64,000 nt of DNA from HdN1 sp052035295. Its GTDB lineage: Bacteria > Pseudomonadota > Gammaproteobacteria > Pseudomonadales > Ketobacteraceae. A model generated the notes under the pieces. It was not told the DNA's origin and searched no databases. It worked only from the letters and a program-made list of their open reading frames with translations. Position numbers and translations under genes: made by a program. The first letter of the stretch is position 1. The number at the start of each line of letters is the position of its first letter. The DNA is taken from positions 17,910 to 81,909 of the forward strand of contig JBPOHS010000015.1 in the NCBI GenBank assembly GCA_052035295.1, read 5' to 3'. Shown here in pieces: positions 55,776-64,000 of the stretch.

Positions 55776-56837
55776 TTACTTCAGCGTGACGAACGGTTCG
55801 TCATCGACAGCCTTTTCGACCGAGCCGATGAGCCAGGCATTTTCGCCACAGGCGCGCAGTATCTCGATGGCTTTGTCGGCTTCAGACTCGGCAACGGCGA
55901 TGACCATGCCGACGCCGCAATTGAAGGTACGGTACATTTCGCGCTTCTCGACATTGCCTTTTTGCTGCAGCCATTGGAACACGGGCGGCCATTCCCAGCT
56001 GGATTGCTCGAATACAGCCTGGGTGTTGAGCGGCATGACGCGGGGAACGTTTTCGATCAGTCCGCCGCCCGTGATGTGGGCGATGGCTTTCACTTCCACC
56101 TTTTTGATCAGTTCCAGCATGGATTTGACATAGATGCGGGTGGGTTCCAGCAGTTGCTTGCCCAGCGGTTTGCCGCCGACGTTTTCGTTCAGATCAGCCC
56201 CTGCGACATCGATGATCTTGCGAATCAGGGAATAGCCGTTGGAGTGCGGGCCGGAAGAGCCGAGCGCGATCAGGCGGTCACCGACAGCGACGTTGTCACC
56301 CGTGATGATGGCCTCTTTCTCGACCACGCCCACACAGAAGCCGGCGAGGTCATAGTCTTCGCCATGGTACATGCCAGGCATTTCGGCGGTTTCACCACCG
56401 ACCAGGGCACAACCCGCCAGTTCGCAACCTTTGCCAATGCCGGTCACGACATCGGCCGCAACGTCGACATTCAGATGCCCGGTAGCGTAATAATCCAGGA
56501 AGAACAGGGGTTCGGCGCCGGTGACCACGATATCGTTGACGCACATGGCCACCAGATCGATACCGATGGTGTCATGTTTGCCCAGATCCATGGCCAGTCG
56601 CAGTTTGGTGCCGACACCGTCGGTGCCAGACACCAGCACCGGTTTCTTGTAGCCGGCCGGAATTTCACACAGCGCACCAAACCCACCCAGTCCGCCCATG
56701 ACTTCCTTGCGTTGGGTCCGCTTGGCGACGCCTTTGATCCGCTCGACGAGGGCTTCTCCTGCGTTGATGTCGACGCCGGCGTCTTTGTAGCTCAGGGAAG
56801 GGGTGGAAGGTTGTCCGGAGGTTGGTCTGTCTGCCAT
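55776..56837 (-). CDS. purM: Phosphoribosylformylglycinamidine cyclo-ligase (AIR synthetase)
   Basis: 353 residues. Closes the imidazole ring to AIR with ATP. YKDAGVDINAGEALVERIK (about 17-35), VSGTDGVGTKLRLA and CVNDIVVTGAEPLFFLDYYATG are family signatures, and HITGGGLIENVPRVMP lies in the second half. It heads purM-purN and the DUF3108 gene, and is divergent from the DUF2066 gene across a 240-bp gap that must hold both promoters. Confidence 0.98.
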   Translation of the reverse strand: MADRPTSGQPSTPSLSYKDAGVDINAGEALVERIKGVAKRTQRKEVMGGLGGFGALCEIPAGYKKPVLVSGTDGVGTKLRLAMDLGKHDTIGIDLVAMCVNDIVVTGAEPLFFLDYYATGHLNVDVAADVVTGIGKGCELAGCALVGGETAEMPGMYHGEDYDLAGFCVGVVEKEAIITGDNVAVGDRLIALGSSGPHSNGYSLIRKIIDVAGADLNENVGGKPLGKQLLEPTRIYVKSMLELIKKVEVKAIAHITGGGLIENVPRVMPLNTQAVFEQSSWEWPPVFQWLQQKGNVEKREMYRTFNCGVGMVIAVAESEADKAIEILRACGENAWLIGSVEKAVDDEPFVTLK

Positions 56838-57078
56838 AAGGATTTCAACTTGTCAGAAAGGCGTGGGAAACCGCCCTCGCAGCGAAGCCTGCTGCTGTGG
56901 GCCGGTTCGTAAGAGGGGGGTATTCTATCAGGGTCGTGCGCTTAACCCAATTTTATCCGCGCGACATTTTGCCCGGTATGCCCAAGAAAGCCATCTGGCT
57001 GCCAAAGTGCAGCTATTTCCCCTTCTTCGGCGCTACGTGTAAACTCTCGCCCTTATTGTTGTTCAACAGGAATGGATT

Positions 57079-58275
57079 ATGCGGCGTTTGCCAATTCGGT
57101 CGCTTTTGACAAGAACGTTTGCCGCACTGGTGCTGCTCGCTGGCTTGCTGCCGGGCGGTTCGCTGCAGGCCACCGAAGTGGGCGGCCTCTACCAGGCGGA
57201 CGTGCCGGCGGAAGGGCGTTCCGAGGCCCATCAGAAACGCGCTGTTGCCGAGGCATTGCGCCAGGTCGCCATGAAGGTCAGTGGGCGATTCGATTTGCGC
57301 GAAAATGAGTTGGACAGCCTGCGGGCGCGCGCTGATACCCTGGTCCAAAGTTACGCGTTCGTTGGCGGTGGGCGTGGCGAGCCGCTGAGTCTGCAGGTCA
57401 GTTTTGATCCGGCCAGTGTCAATGCCGCCATGCAGCAGGCCGGGTTGCCAGTCTGGGGAAGCAATCGTCCGGAAGTGCTGTTGTGGCTGGTGGTCGAAGA
57501 CAAGGGCAGTCGTCGCTTTGCCAGCCAGGAACTGGATGCCGACCTCCTCCAGCAGGTGAAAACCCTCAGCCGTGAACGAGGCTTGCCGTTTGCCTTGCCG
57601 CTCTACGACGTACAGGATTTGCAGGCCATTTCCGCAGCGGATGTATGGGCCGGGTTTCTTGACAATGTCCGTCTGGCATCCGGGCGCTACCACCCGGACA
57701 TTACGGTGCTGGTCAAGGCGTATAAAGCCGGTTTGTTGTGGCAGGGGGATTGGCAGATCGTTGCGGTCGGGGGAACCCGTACCCAGGATTTTACCGGACC
57801 AGACCTGGCGTCGGTGATCGAGCCCGGGGTCAGCTGGGTCATACAGGATATTGCCAGTGTCTATGCCAAAGCGGCGACCACGGATCAGCAGGCGGTGGGT
57901 GCTCCGCTGGTGTTTCGTGTGAGCGGAGTAAAGGGCCTGCAGGATTATGCCGCGATCCAGACCTATCTGAAAAATCTGGTGGTGATTCGCAGCATTGCCG
58001 TGCAGGAAGCAGGACCGGGTAGCGTAACGCTCGGTATCGGCAGTGACACGCAGATAGACACCATCCTGCAAACCCTGAAAACCGATGGCCGGCTGGTGGA
58101 AATCGTGCAGCCCATCGAGGCGGTTCCGTCTGCCGAGGCCGTTCCACCGACGCCGGAAACCCCGCAACTGCCATCCAACCCCGACGCTACGGCGACTTTG
58201 CCAGTGACGCCGGCACCGGCGACGGCACCGGCCCCAACGCCCGGCAATGTCCACGAGTTTGAATGGCATGGCTAA
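57079..58275 (+). CDS. DUF2066 domain-containing exported protein
   Basis: 398 residues. A signal peptide (core about 12-27, cleavage after LQA) is followed by YQADVPAEGRSEAHQKRAVAEALRQVAMKVSGR, the hallmark of DUF2066. The C terminus (about 345-395) is a Pro/Ala/Thr-rich tail. The position between purM and hda is the same as in Pseudomonas aeruginosa. The function is unknown. Confidence 0.9.
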   Translation: MRRLPIRSLLTRTFAALVLLAGLLPGGSLQATEVGGLYQADVPAEGRSEAHQKRAVAEALRQVAMKVSGRFDLRENELDSLRARADTLVQSYAFVGGGRGEPLSLQVSFDPASVNAAMQQAGLPVWGSNRPEVLLWLVVEDKGSRRFASQELDADLLQQVKTLSRERGLPFALPLYDVQDLQAISAADVWAGFLDNVRLASGRYHPDITVLVKAYKAGLLWQGDWQIVAVGGTRTQDFTGPDLASVIEPGVSWVIQDIASVYAKAATTDQQAVGAPLVFRVSGVKGLQDYAAIQTYLKNLVVIRSIAVQEAGPGSVTLGIGSDTQIDTILQTLKTDGRLVEIVQPIEAVPSAEAVPPTPETPQLPSNPDATATLPVTPAPATAPAPTPGNVHEFEWHG

Positions 58276-58293
58276 GGCCCGCAGGAGATAAAC

Positions 58294-58848
58294 GTGCTGA
58301 AGCACATACCGAACGTCATCACCCTGATGCGTATCGTATTGCTGGTACCGTTTGCGTTTTATCTGTTCGGTGAACGCTATCAGGCCGCGCTCATTCTCTT
58401 GTTTGTGGCGGCGGTGTCCGATTCCATTGACGGATTTCTTGCCCGTCGTTTTGGTTGGCGCAGTTGGTTTGGCTCGTTGGCCGATCCGTTGGCCGACAAA
58501 TTGTTGTTGATCGTCAGTTATGTCTCGTTTGGTTATCTGGGCATCATGCCATTGTGGCTGGTGGGTGTGGTTCTAGGACGGGATGCATTGATCGTGAGTG
58601 GTTCATTGGCGTATTGGCGCATCACCGGGCATTTTGAGGGCAATCCTACGTGGTTGGGCAAGACCAGTACCTTCGTTGCCATGACGGCAGCGGTCTGGAC
58701 CTTGTTGCATCTGGCGTTCTGGCCCTTGCCGCAGTGGTTGCTGCCCACCTTGTATGTGCTGGTGGCGGTGCTGGGCGCTGTTTCCGCGCTGCAATATGTG
58801 GTGGTCGGCATGCGAGCCGTCCGCCCGCCCGGCGGGAGGCCCCTGTGA
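58294..58848 (+). CDS. CDP-alcohol phosphatidyltransferase family protein (PgsA-like)
   Basis: 184 residues, four to six membrane helices. The full catalytic signature is DSIDGFLARR followed by FGSLADPLADK, that is D-xx-DG-xx-AR-x8-G-xxx-D-xxx-D. Such small proteins make phosphatidylglycerol phosphate, cardiolipin or related lipids from CDP-diacylglycerol. It is shorter and more divergent than typical PgsA next to uvrC. It lies 18 bp after the DUF2066 gene and overlaps hda by 4 bp (GTGA), so it forms an operon with them. Confidence 0.92.
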   Translation: MLKHIPNVITLMRIVLLVPFAFYLFGERYQAALILLFVAAVSDSIDGFLARRFGWRSWFGSLADPLADKLLLIVSYVSFGYLGIMPLWLVGVVLGRDALIVSGSLAYWRITGHFEGNPTWLGKTSTFVAMTAAVWTLLHLAFWPLPQWLLPTLYVLVAVLGAVSALQYVVVGMRAVRPPGGRPL

Positions 58849-59537
58849 CCGGTCAACTGGTGTTTGATTTCGGGCTTCCGGTCGAGGGGCGCTTTGACGA
58901 CTTCTGGACGGGTGGCAATGCGCAGGTGCTGGCACGGCTGACGCAGCTGGCGCCGTCGGGTCCGGGTAGTTTTCTGGCCTTGTGGGGCGAGCAGGGGGCA
59001 GGCAAGTCGCACCTTGCCCATGCCCTATGCGAGTCGTATTTCCAGCAGCAGCGCAGCGCCATTCTGGTTGATGGTCAACAGCGCGCTCATTTGCATCCGG
59101 CCATGCTCGAAGGCCTGGCGGAAGTCGATCTGGTGGTCATCGATGATATCGATGCCTTCGCCGGCGACGCGGCCTGGGAAGAAGCCCTGTTCCACCTGTA
59201 TAACCAGGTGCAGCAGGCCGGGTCGTCGTGGGTGGCGACCTTGCAGGTGGCTCCCACGCACAGTGAATTCCGGCTGGCCGATCTCAAGTCCCGCTTGTGT
59301 GCCTGCGAAACCTACCGGGTGCATGCGTTATCCGATGCCGACAAGCGGGAGTGGATGCGGCAAATGGCCCGCCGCCGGGGCTTCGACCTCGAGCCGGAAC
59401 ATTGCGACTACATCCTTAACCGGTCCGTGCGTAACCTGCCCACCCTCACGCACATCATCAATACGCTGGATGCAGCATCGCTGGCGGCACAGCGGGCCAT
59501 TACCCTCCCTTTCATCAAGCAGGTGATGGGGTGGTAA
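58845..59537 (+). CDS. hda: DnaA regulatory inactivator Hda
   Basis: 230 residues from a GTG at 58845 that overlaps the previous stop. GGGAGG precedes it, and the protein then begins with the clamp-binding QLVFDFG segment expected of Hda. It is an AAA+ DnaA-like domain: Walker A GEQGAGKSHLAHALC, Walker B LVVIDDIDAF, and C-terminal SVRNLPTLTHIINTLD. With the beta clamp it promotes ATP hydrolysis on DnaA after replication start. The longer open frame beginning at 58650 is rejected as it has no family support. Confidence 0.95.
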   Translation: MTGQLVFDFGLPVEGRFDDFWTGGNAQVLARLTQLAPSGPGSFLALWGEQGAGKSHLAHALCESYFQQQRSAILVDGQQRAHLHPAMLEGLAEVDLVVIDDIDAFAGDAAWEEALFHLYNQVQQAGSSWVATLQVAPTHSEFRLADLKSRLCACETYRVHALSDADKREWMRQMARRRGFDLEPEHCDYILNRSVRNLPTLTHIINTLDAASLAAQRAITLPFIKQVMGW

Positions 59538-62029
59538 CACCGACGCGCCGCTTGCGCTGGCTGTTCCCCGTCCTGTTCTGGTGCCTTTTCCTGTTTCTGT
59601 CGACTGTCGGTCAGGCCGCCTCGCCACCGCTGGTGAGCCGGGACGAACTGAGTGCCGTGTCACTGGTGCCTTATATCGATTATCTCGAAGACGCGAAGCG
59701 ATCCCTCGATTTTGAATCTGCCAATCTTGCCTTTGCAGCGGGTCAAGGGCAGAGGATCGCAGGCAGTGCAGTGAATTTTGGTTATTCCCGCAGCAGTTAC
59801 TGGTTTCGTTTCAGCTTGGTCAACGCCACGGATTATGGGCGCACCCTGCTGGTGGAAGTCGACTACGCCATTCTCGACCGGGTGGATTTTTATTGTGGCC
59901 TGTCAGGGGAAAAACCCACGTTCTATCGTTTGGGCGATCACGTGCAATTCGAAAGTCGGCCCTTGGCGGTGCGCAATTTTGCCTTGCCGCTGGAGCTGCC
60001 TGCCGGCGAACAACTGAATTGCACCATGCATGTCGAAAGCAACAGCAATATCGCAGTGCCCATCACGGTGAGCGATATTGTTCCTTTCATCGAGAAAACG
60101 CGGGCCGGTGACTGGATGCTGGGCTGGTTTTACGGTCTGGCCTTTGGCTTGTTCGCCTACAACCTGTTGGTGTTTCTGGCATCGCGTGAGCGCGTGTACC
60201 TGTTCTATGTCCTGCATATTCTGGGTGGGTTGGGTTACAACTCGGCGCTGGATGGCTCGTTCTCGATGGTGTGGACGTTTTTCTCGGTGCAGGACGGTTC
60301 CGTCGTTTTCTTCATCTGTTTGAGCGTGGCGGCGGCCCTTTTTTTTGCGCTGGAATACTTGCAGATTCCCGCGGGGCATCGTGCCCGTCAGGTCGGGCGT
60401 TTCCTGTTTTTTCTCAATGTCGGGGTGGTTGCGCTGTTGGCGCTTGCGCCGGTCGCCATTGCCATCCGCGCATCTGTTTACGTTGCACTGGCGACTGTGA
60501 GTTTCATCTGGGTGCTGGGATTGCTGGCGCTGCGTCGCGGCGGTGCGGAAATCTGGGCATTCGTACTTGGCTTCTGTGCCGTCATGACCATGGCGGCAGG
60601 CGTCTTGCTGGCCTCGCTTGGGGCAAGCATCAGTCTTTTTATCCTGACGTACGGAATGAAGCTGGCCTGGATGCTCGAACTGGCAGCCCTGTCATTCGGA
60701 TTGGGCTTGCGTATCCAGGACATGAAACAGTCACGTCGCCATCATGAACTGGAAATGGCCGAAACCCGTGCCGAAAGTCGGGCCAAGACCGAGTTTCTTG
60801 CCAAGGTCTCGCACGAGATCCGCACACCCATGAACGGTATTCTGGGATTGGCCGAGCTGCTGGCGATGACGCGTTTGAGCCCTGAACAGGGGCGTTATGT
60901 GTCGGCGATCAACAGCGCGGGGCGGGTGCTGGTGGATGTAGTGAATGATATTCTCGATTACAGCAAACTTGCCGCTGGAAAAATGACCCTGCATCAACGT
61001 TTTTTCGATGTGCTCGAACTGGTGCAGGATTGCGCTGCCATTTTCGAAATGTCGGCCCGCAAGAAACGCCTCGAACTGCGCATCATGCTGCGGCAGGGAA
61101 CACCGCTGCGGATCAAGGGCGATGCCAGTCGTTTGCGTCAGGTGGTTCTGAACCTGTTGTCCAACGCCATGAAATACACGGACGGCGGCCATGTGTTCAT
61201 CCGACTATCGTTGACGGATGAAATTCGTGATGAGGGCGTTGTCATACGGTTGGCCGTCGAGGACACCGGCATCGGCATTAATCGCGATGATCAATCCAGG
61301 CTGTTCCAGTCTTTCTCGCAAATTCCCAGTGACGTGTCCGAACGTGAAGCCGGCACCGGTTTGGGACTCGTCATCTGTCAGCAGTTGATCGATTTGATGG
61401 GAGGCCGACTGGGAGTCGACAGCCTGGCCGGGCACGGGTCCAGTTTCTGGTTTACCCTGCCGGTATCGCTTGAAGACGATTTTCACTATGCCGAGCGCGA
61501 CATCGTGATCGACATTCACCGGCCGGAGGCTGCCAACAGCGAGGCCCCCGCCGAACCCGCAGCAGTGCAGGTGCTCGGGACGCCCGGTGGTCAAACCGCT
61601 GTCGAGAGTCGGGTTGCGGAACCCGGGGCGCCGGTGGATTTGATGGTGCGGGTGTTGCTGGCGGAGGACAACCTGATCAACCAGAAGGTGATTCTCGGCT
61701 TTTTGGAGCGACTGGGGATGTATCCGGACGTGGTCGAGAATGGCCGTGTGGCGCTGGACAAGGTCATGCAGGCGAAAGTGCCTTACGACCTGATTTTTCT
61801 CGATTGCCAGATGCCCGTCATGGATGGTTACGAAGCCGCTCGCCGTATCCGTGCCTGGGAGCAGCAGGCCGGTTGCCCGTCCACGCCCATTGTGGCCCTT
61901 TCCGCGCATCACAGTGAGTTTCACGTGCAGCAGAGTGAGCGTGCAGGGATGAACCTTCACCTCTCCAAACCTCTCAGTTTCAAGACCCTCTCAGAAGCGG
62001 TAACCCATGCCCTGGGCCTGGGGGGCTGA
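59531..62029 (+). CDS. 7TMR-DISM hybrid sensor histidine kinase
   Basis: 832 residues from GTG at 59531, overlapping the hda stop by 7 bp. A signal or anchor helix (about 10-32) precedes a periplasmic 7TMR-DISM sensor domain (about 35-190; SRSSYWFRFSLVN) and seven membrane helices (about 195-395). HisKA has the phospho-His in FLAKVSHEIRTPMNGILG. The HATPase has an intact N-box LRQVVLNLLSNAMKYTDGG and GTGLGLVICQ. The C-terminal receiver has AEDNLINQ, Asp in FLDCQMPVMDG and Lys in HLSKPLS. DISM sensors are thought to detect carbohydrates or other periplasmic ligands. No cognate output gene is obvious nearby except the AraC-type regulator. Confidence 0.93.
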   Translation: MVTPTRRLRWLFPVLFWCLFLFLSTVGQAASPPLVSRDELSAVSLVPYIDYLEDAKRSLDFESANLAFAAGQGQRIAGSAVNFGYSRSSYWFRFSLVNATDYGRTLLVEVDYAILDRVDFYCGLSGEKPTFYRLGDHVQFESRPLAVRNFALPLELPAGEQLNCTMHVESNSNIAVPITVSDIVPFIEKTRAGDWMLGWFYGLAFGLFAYNLLVFLASRERVYLFYVLHILGGLGYNSALDGSFSMVWTFFSVQDGSVVFFICLSVAAALFFALEYLQIPAGHRARQVGRFLFFLNVGVVALLALAPVAIAIRASVYVALATVSFIWVLGLLALRRGGAEIWAFVLGFCAVMTMAAGVLLASLGASISLFILTYGMKLAWMLELAALSFGLGLRIQDMKQSRRHHELEMAETRAESRAKTEFLAKVSHEIRTPMNGILGLAELLAMTRLSPEQGRYVSAINSAGRVLVDVVNDILDYSKLAAGKMTLHQRFFDVLELVQDCAAIFEMSARKKRLELRIMLRQGTPLRIKGDASRLRQVVLNLLSNAMKYTDGGHVFIRLSLTDEIRDEGVVIRLAVEDTGIGINRDDQSRLFQSFSQIPSDVSEREAGTGLGLVICQQLIDLMGGRLGVDSLAGHGSSFWFTLPVSLEDDFHYAERDIVIDIHRPEAANSEAPAEPAAVQVLGTPGGQTAVESRVAEPGAPVDLMVRVLLAEDNLINQKVILGFLERLGMYPDVVENGRVALDKVMQAKVPYDLIFLDCQMPVMDGYEAARRIRAWEQQAGCPSTPIVALSAHHSEFHVQQSERAGMNLHLSKPLSFKTLSEAVTHALGLGG

Positions 62030-62164
62030 CCGCGATTCTGGCGCCTGCGAACACAAACAAAGTGTTTACTTCTGATGCCGCTTTTGTGCTAACTTTGACC
62101 GTTCGTGACAATGACTCACTGTTCACGATCAAAGATGAACCACAAAGGCTGTATGGGGCTGATC

Positions 62165-63199
62165 ATGAATCATCGCTTGGTGCCGGCAACCTTGATTCCC
62201 AGCGTGCTGGATCTGGCCATTCGTAACCGGATACATGTTGAACGCATATTCGCTCAAGCGAATATCGATCCTGCGGTGGTCGGCGTTTCCGGAACGTTTT
62301 TGACCCTGGAACAGGTCGTGCGTTTGTTCGATGCAGCGTATCTGGCGTCAAAGGATCCCGCTTTTGGGATTCATCTGGGAGAATCCGTCCAGTATCACAG
62401 CCTGGATTTGGTCGGTCAGGCAATTGCGACCAGCCGCAACATCCGCGGGGCACTGGAGGAATTGTTTCGTTTCAAGGATCTGGTGGCGCCCTTTGCCGAG
62501 TTCTCGCTGGAATACGAGCGGGATACCGCCATTTTTACCTTTGGTGTCGATACCCTGATGGTCAGGCAGCATGTGCCGGTGCATCACGATGTCATCGCGA
62601 CCATGGTAGTCACCATTGGCAACGCATTGAGTGGCGACAATCTGGGCGTCAAGGAAGTGCGCTTCAGTCATTCACGCCCCGACTATGCCGCCGAATATGA
62701 GCGGGTATTCAAGGTGCCGGTGCATTTCTCGCACTGGCGCAATGAAATCCGCTTCGCCGCGCGCAAGCTCGAAGAACCCCTGTTGACCTCCTACCCGGAA
62801 TATCACCAGCGCGTGCACATGCTGGCCGCCGAGAAGCTGCGTTACATGGAAAGCGGGCTGAGTTTCAGTCTGAAAGTGCAGCTCTATATCGAAAAGAATC
62901 TGGGTACGGACCAGGCCAATCTGGAAGACGTTGCCAGCCATTTCAATATGACCCCGCGTACCCTGCAGCGTCGTTTGCAGACTGAAAATGTATCTTTCGC
63001 CGAGCTGCGAGATCGTTGCCGCCATGCGCGGGCGTTACGCGAACTGGCGGATCGGCACGTCGATATCGATGCCCTGGCAGAACGTCTGGGGTTTTCGGAT
63101 ACCTCCAATTTCTATCATGCCTTCAAGCGCTGGCAGGGCGTTTCGCCCGGGGCTTATCGCAAATCGCTGGAAAGCGGCGAGTCCGGCGCAGTCTCCTGA
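62165..63199 (+). CDS. AraC family transcriptional regulator (OruR-type ligand domain)
   Basis: About 344 residues from the ATG at 62165 (GGGG six bases upstream). GTG at 62105 and ATGs at 62111 and 62135 are alternative starts adding 10-20 residues. The N-terminal ~200 residues match the arabinose-binding-like domain of the OruR/ArgR-type group (LIPSVLDLAIRN, GIHLGESVQYHSLDLVGQAI). The C terminus has two helix-turn-helix units: NLEDVASHFNMTPRTLQRRL and IDALAERLGFSDTSNFYHAF. An imperfect palindrome, CGTGACAA..TTCACG (about 62104-62127), just upstream could be an autoregulatory site. The 3' end overlaps the convergent hypB gene by 46 bp. Confidence 0.9.
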   Translation: MNHRLVPATLIPSVLDLAIRNRIHVERIFAQANIDPAVVGVSGTFLTLEQVVRLFDAAYLASKDPAFGIHLGESVQYHSLDLVGQAIATSRNIRGALEELFRFKDLVAPFAEFSLEYERDTAIFTFGVDTLMVRQHVPVHHDVIATMVVTIGNALSGDNLGVKEVRFSHSRPDYAAEYERVFKVPVHFSHWRNEIRFAARKLEEPLLTSYPEYHQRVHMLAAEKLRYMESGLSFSLKVQLYIEKNLGTDQANLEDVASHFNMTPRTLQRRLQTENVSFAELRDRCRHARALRELADRHVDIDALAERLGFSDTSNFYHAFKRWQGVSPGAYRKSLESGESGAVS

Positions 63200-64000
63200 C
63201 GATACTGCTGACGCTGGCTGTCGAGCCAGCGCAGCCACGTTTCCATGCCTTCCCCTGTTTTTGCCGACATGACCAGTGCTTCAATGCCCGGGCGAATGCG
63301 TCGTGCATGGTGGATGCATGCATCAATATCGAAATCCACGTAGGGTGAGAGGTCTGCCTTGCTGACGATCAGCAGGTCGGCATTGGCAAGAATATCCGGG
63401 TATTTGAGTGGCTTGTCATCGCCTTCGGGTGTCGAGATAACGACCACTCTCAGCTGCTCACCCAGGTCGAAGGTGGCAGGACATACCAGATTCCCGACGT
63501 TTTCAATGATGAGAGTGGCGTTGGGAGGCGGTGCCAGTGCTGTCAGCGCGTTCTTGATGTGCACGGCTTCCAGGTGGCACAAATGGCCGGTATTGATCTG
63601 ATGCGCGATGGCCCCGGCTTTGCGCACGCGTTGCGCATCGTGATCCGTTTGTTGGTCGCCCTCAATGACGTACAGCGGTGGTTCTTGGGTGGCGGGTGGG
63701 GAATGCGGTTCCGCCGGGACGCTGGCATCGTGAGGGGCGGTGGCATAGTGATGGTCAGTAGCATAGTGATGTTCAGTAGCATAGTGACGGGCCGTGGCTT
63801 CGAGCAGGGTGGTTTTTCCGGCGCCGGGGCCCGACACGATATTGAGGGCGAGAATGCCGTGATCGACAAAATAACGTCGGTTCTGCTCGGCGATGCGGTC
63901 GTTGGCGGCAAGCAACGACGTTTCCAGTGCAATATGCTGCGTTGCCGGGGATATCGTGCTGTTCGTTTTCGGGGGAGTGAGGGGCGCGTTACAGCCGCAA
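63154..64000 (-). CDS. hypB: Hydrogenase nickel incorporation GTPase HypB (cut by window edge)
   Basis: The frame is open from the window end to 63154; the 5' end is outside. The first visible residues are CGC, the end of the CxxCGC nickel-binding motif, followed by ~25 linker residues and LLAANDRIAEQNRRYF. The TTG at 63915 is therefore not the true start. The GTPase domain has Walker A VSGPGAGKTTLLEAT, a GDQQTDHDAQRV switch, the LIIENVGNLVCPA segment with the Cys of the dimer metal site, and SKADLSPY. HypB delivers nickel to [NiFe]-hydrogenase. Between Walker A and the switch is a His-rich insertion built by an 18-bp tandem repeat, which is unusual because His-rich regions in HypB are normally N-terminal. 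It suggests hydrogenase maturation genes just outside the window. Confidence 0.95.
   Translation of the reverse strand, partial: CGCNAPLTPPKTNSTISPATQHIALETSLLAANDRIAEQNRRYFVDHGILALNIVSGPGAGKTTLLEATARHYATEHHYATDHHYATAPHDASVPAEPHSPPATQEPPLYVIEGDQQTDHDAQRVRKAGAIAHQINTGHLCHLEAVHIKNALTALAPPPNATLIIENVGNLVCPATFDLGEQLRVVVISTPEGDDKPLKYPDILANADLLIVSKADLSPYVDFDIDACIHHARRIRPGIEALVMSAKTGEGMETWLRWLDSQRQQYRQETAPDSPLSSDLR
63741..63794. repeat. hypB: Three in-frame 18-bp tandem repeats within hypB
   Basis: Units at 63741-63758, 63759-63776 and 63777-63794, based on TAGCATAGTGATGTTCAG. On the coding (-) strand each encodes a six-residue unit of the HYATDH type, giving HYATEHHYATDHHYAT in the protein. The repeat is in frame, so copy-number change would alter only the number of His-bearing units. 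Confidence 0.9.

Noticed and set aside
55191..56912. 573-codon + strand open frame
   Set aside because: Antisense to purN and purM, both well supported.

Overview
The window looks like a chromosomal segment of a gammaproteobacterium of the Pseudomonadales/Oceanospirillales type. The evidence is gene order known from Pseudomonas: rnt beside motY and argG, the rnfABCDGE-nth operon, metG near mrp and dcd, and purN-purM beside a DUF2066 gene and hda. Base composition is fairly even and GC-rich, apart from a few AT-rich intergenic stretches. I see no insertion sequence, prophage, CRISPR array, rRNA or tRNA.

Layout. 1-4.2 kb: a penicillin-acylase family hydrolase and asnS, closed by a clear terminator. 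4.5-15.6 kb: an unusual six-gene, same-strand block. It encodes an HMG-CoA-reductase domain fused to an APH/choline-kinase-like domain; a CDP-alcohol phosphatidyltransferase fused to a CDP-archaeol-synthase (CarS)-like domain; a formyltransferase-fold protein; an alpha/beta-hydrolase fused to an OleC-like AMP-dependent ligase; a UbiA prenyltransferase; and a PEP-synthase-like ATP/His-domain phosphotransferase. I know of no described pathway with this set. It looks like synthesis of an unusual isoprenoid-containing lipid or small molecule. 15.6-23.4 kb: rnt, motY, a large palindrome, argG, a hybrid histidine kinase and a FimX-like degenerate GGDEF/EAL protein. 23.2-35.9 kb: a Trm112-like protein, nth, the Rnf electron-transport operon, metG, a membrane O-acyltransferase, mrp and dcd.

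36.4-52.4 kb: a Wzx/Wzy-type exopolysaccharide locus. It contains glycosyltransferases, polymerase, flippase, a beta-helix protein, an outer-membrane barrel, a Wza-like export protein, a Wzc-like tyrosine kinase and, on the opposite strand, the initiating sugar-phosphate transferase. It also carries a MurA-like plus MurB-like pair with catalytic residues intact. The locus could therefore make UDP-N-acetylmuramic acid, or a similar lactyl sugar, as a polysaccharide precursor. Good sigma-54-type promoter motifs lie upstream of both ends (about 36243 and 52406), suggesting common RpoN control.

52.9-64 kb: a second HMG-CoA reductase, a DUF3108 protein, purN-purM, a DUF2066 protein, a small CDP-alcohol phosphatidyltransferase, hda, a 7TMR-DISM hybrid kinase, an AraC-type regulator and a hypB hydrogenase-maturation gene cut by the window edge. 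HypB carries a histidine-rich insertion made by an 18-bp tandem repeat.

All calls rest on reading motifs and gene order by eye. No similarity search was run, so family names for the enzymes of the 4.5-15.6 kb block are less certain than those for housekeeping genes.
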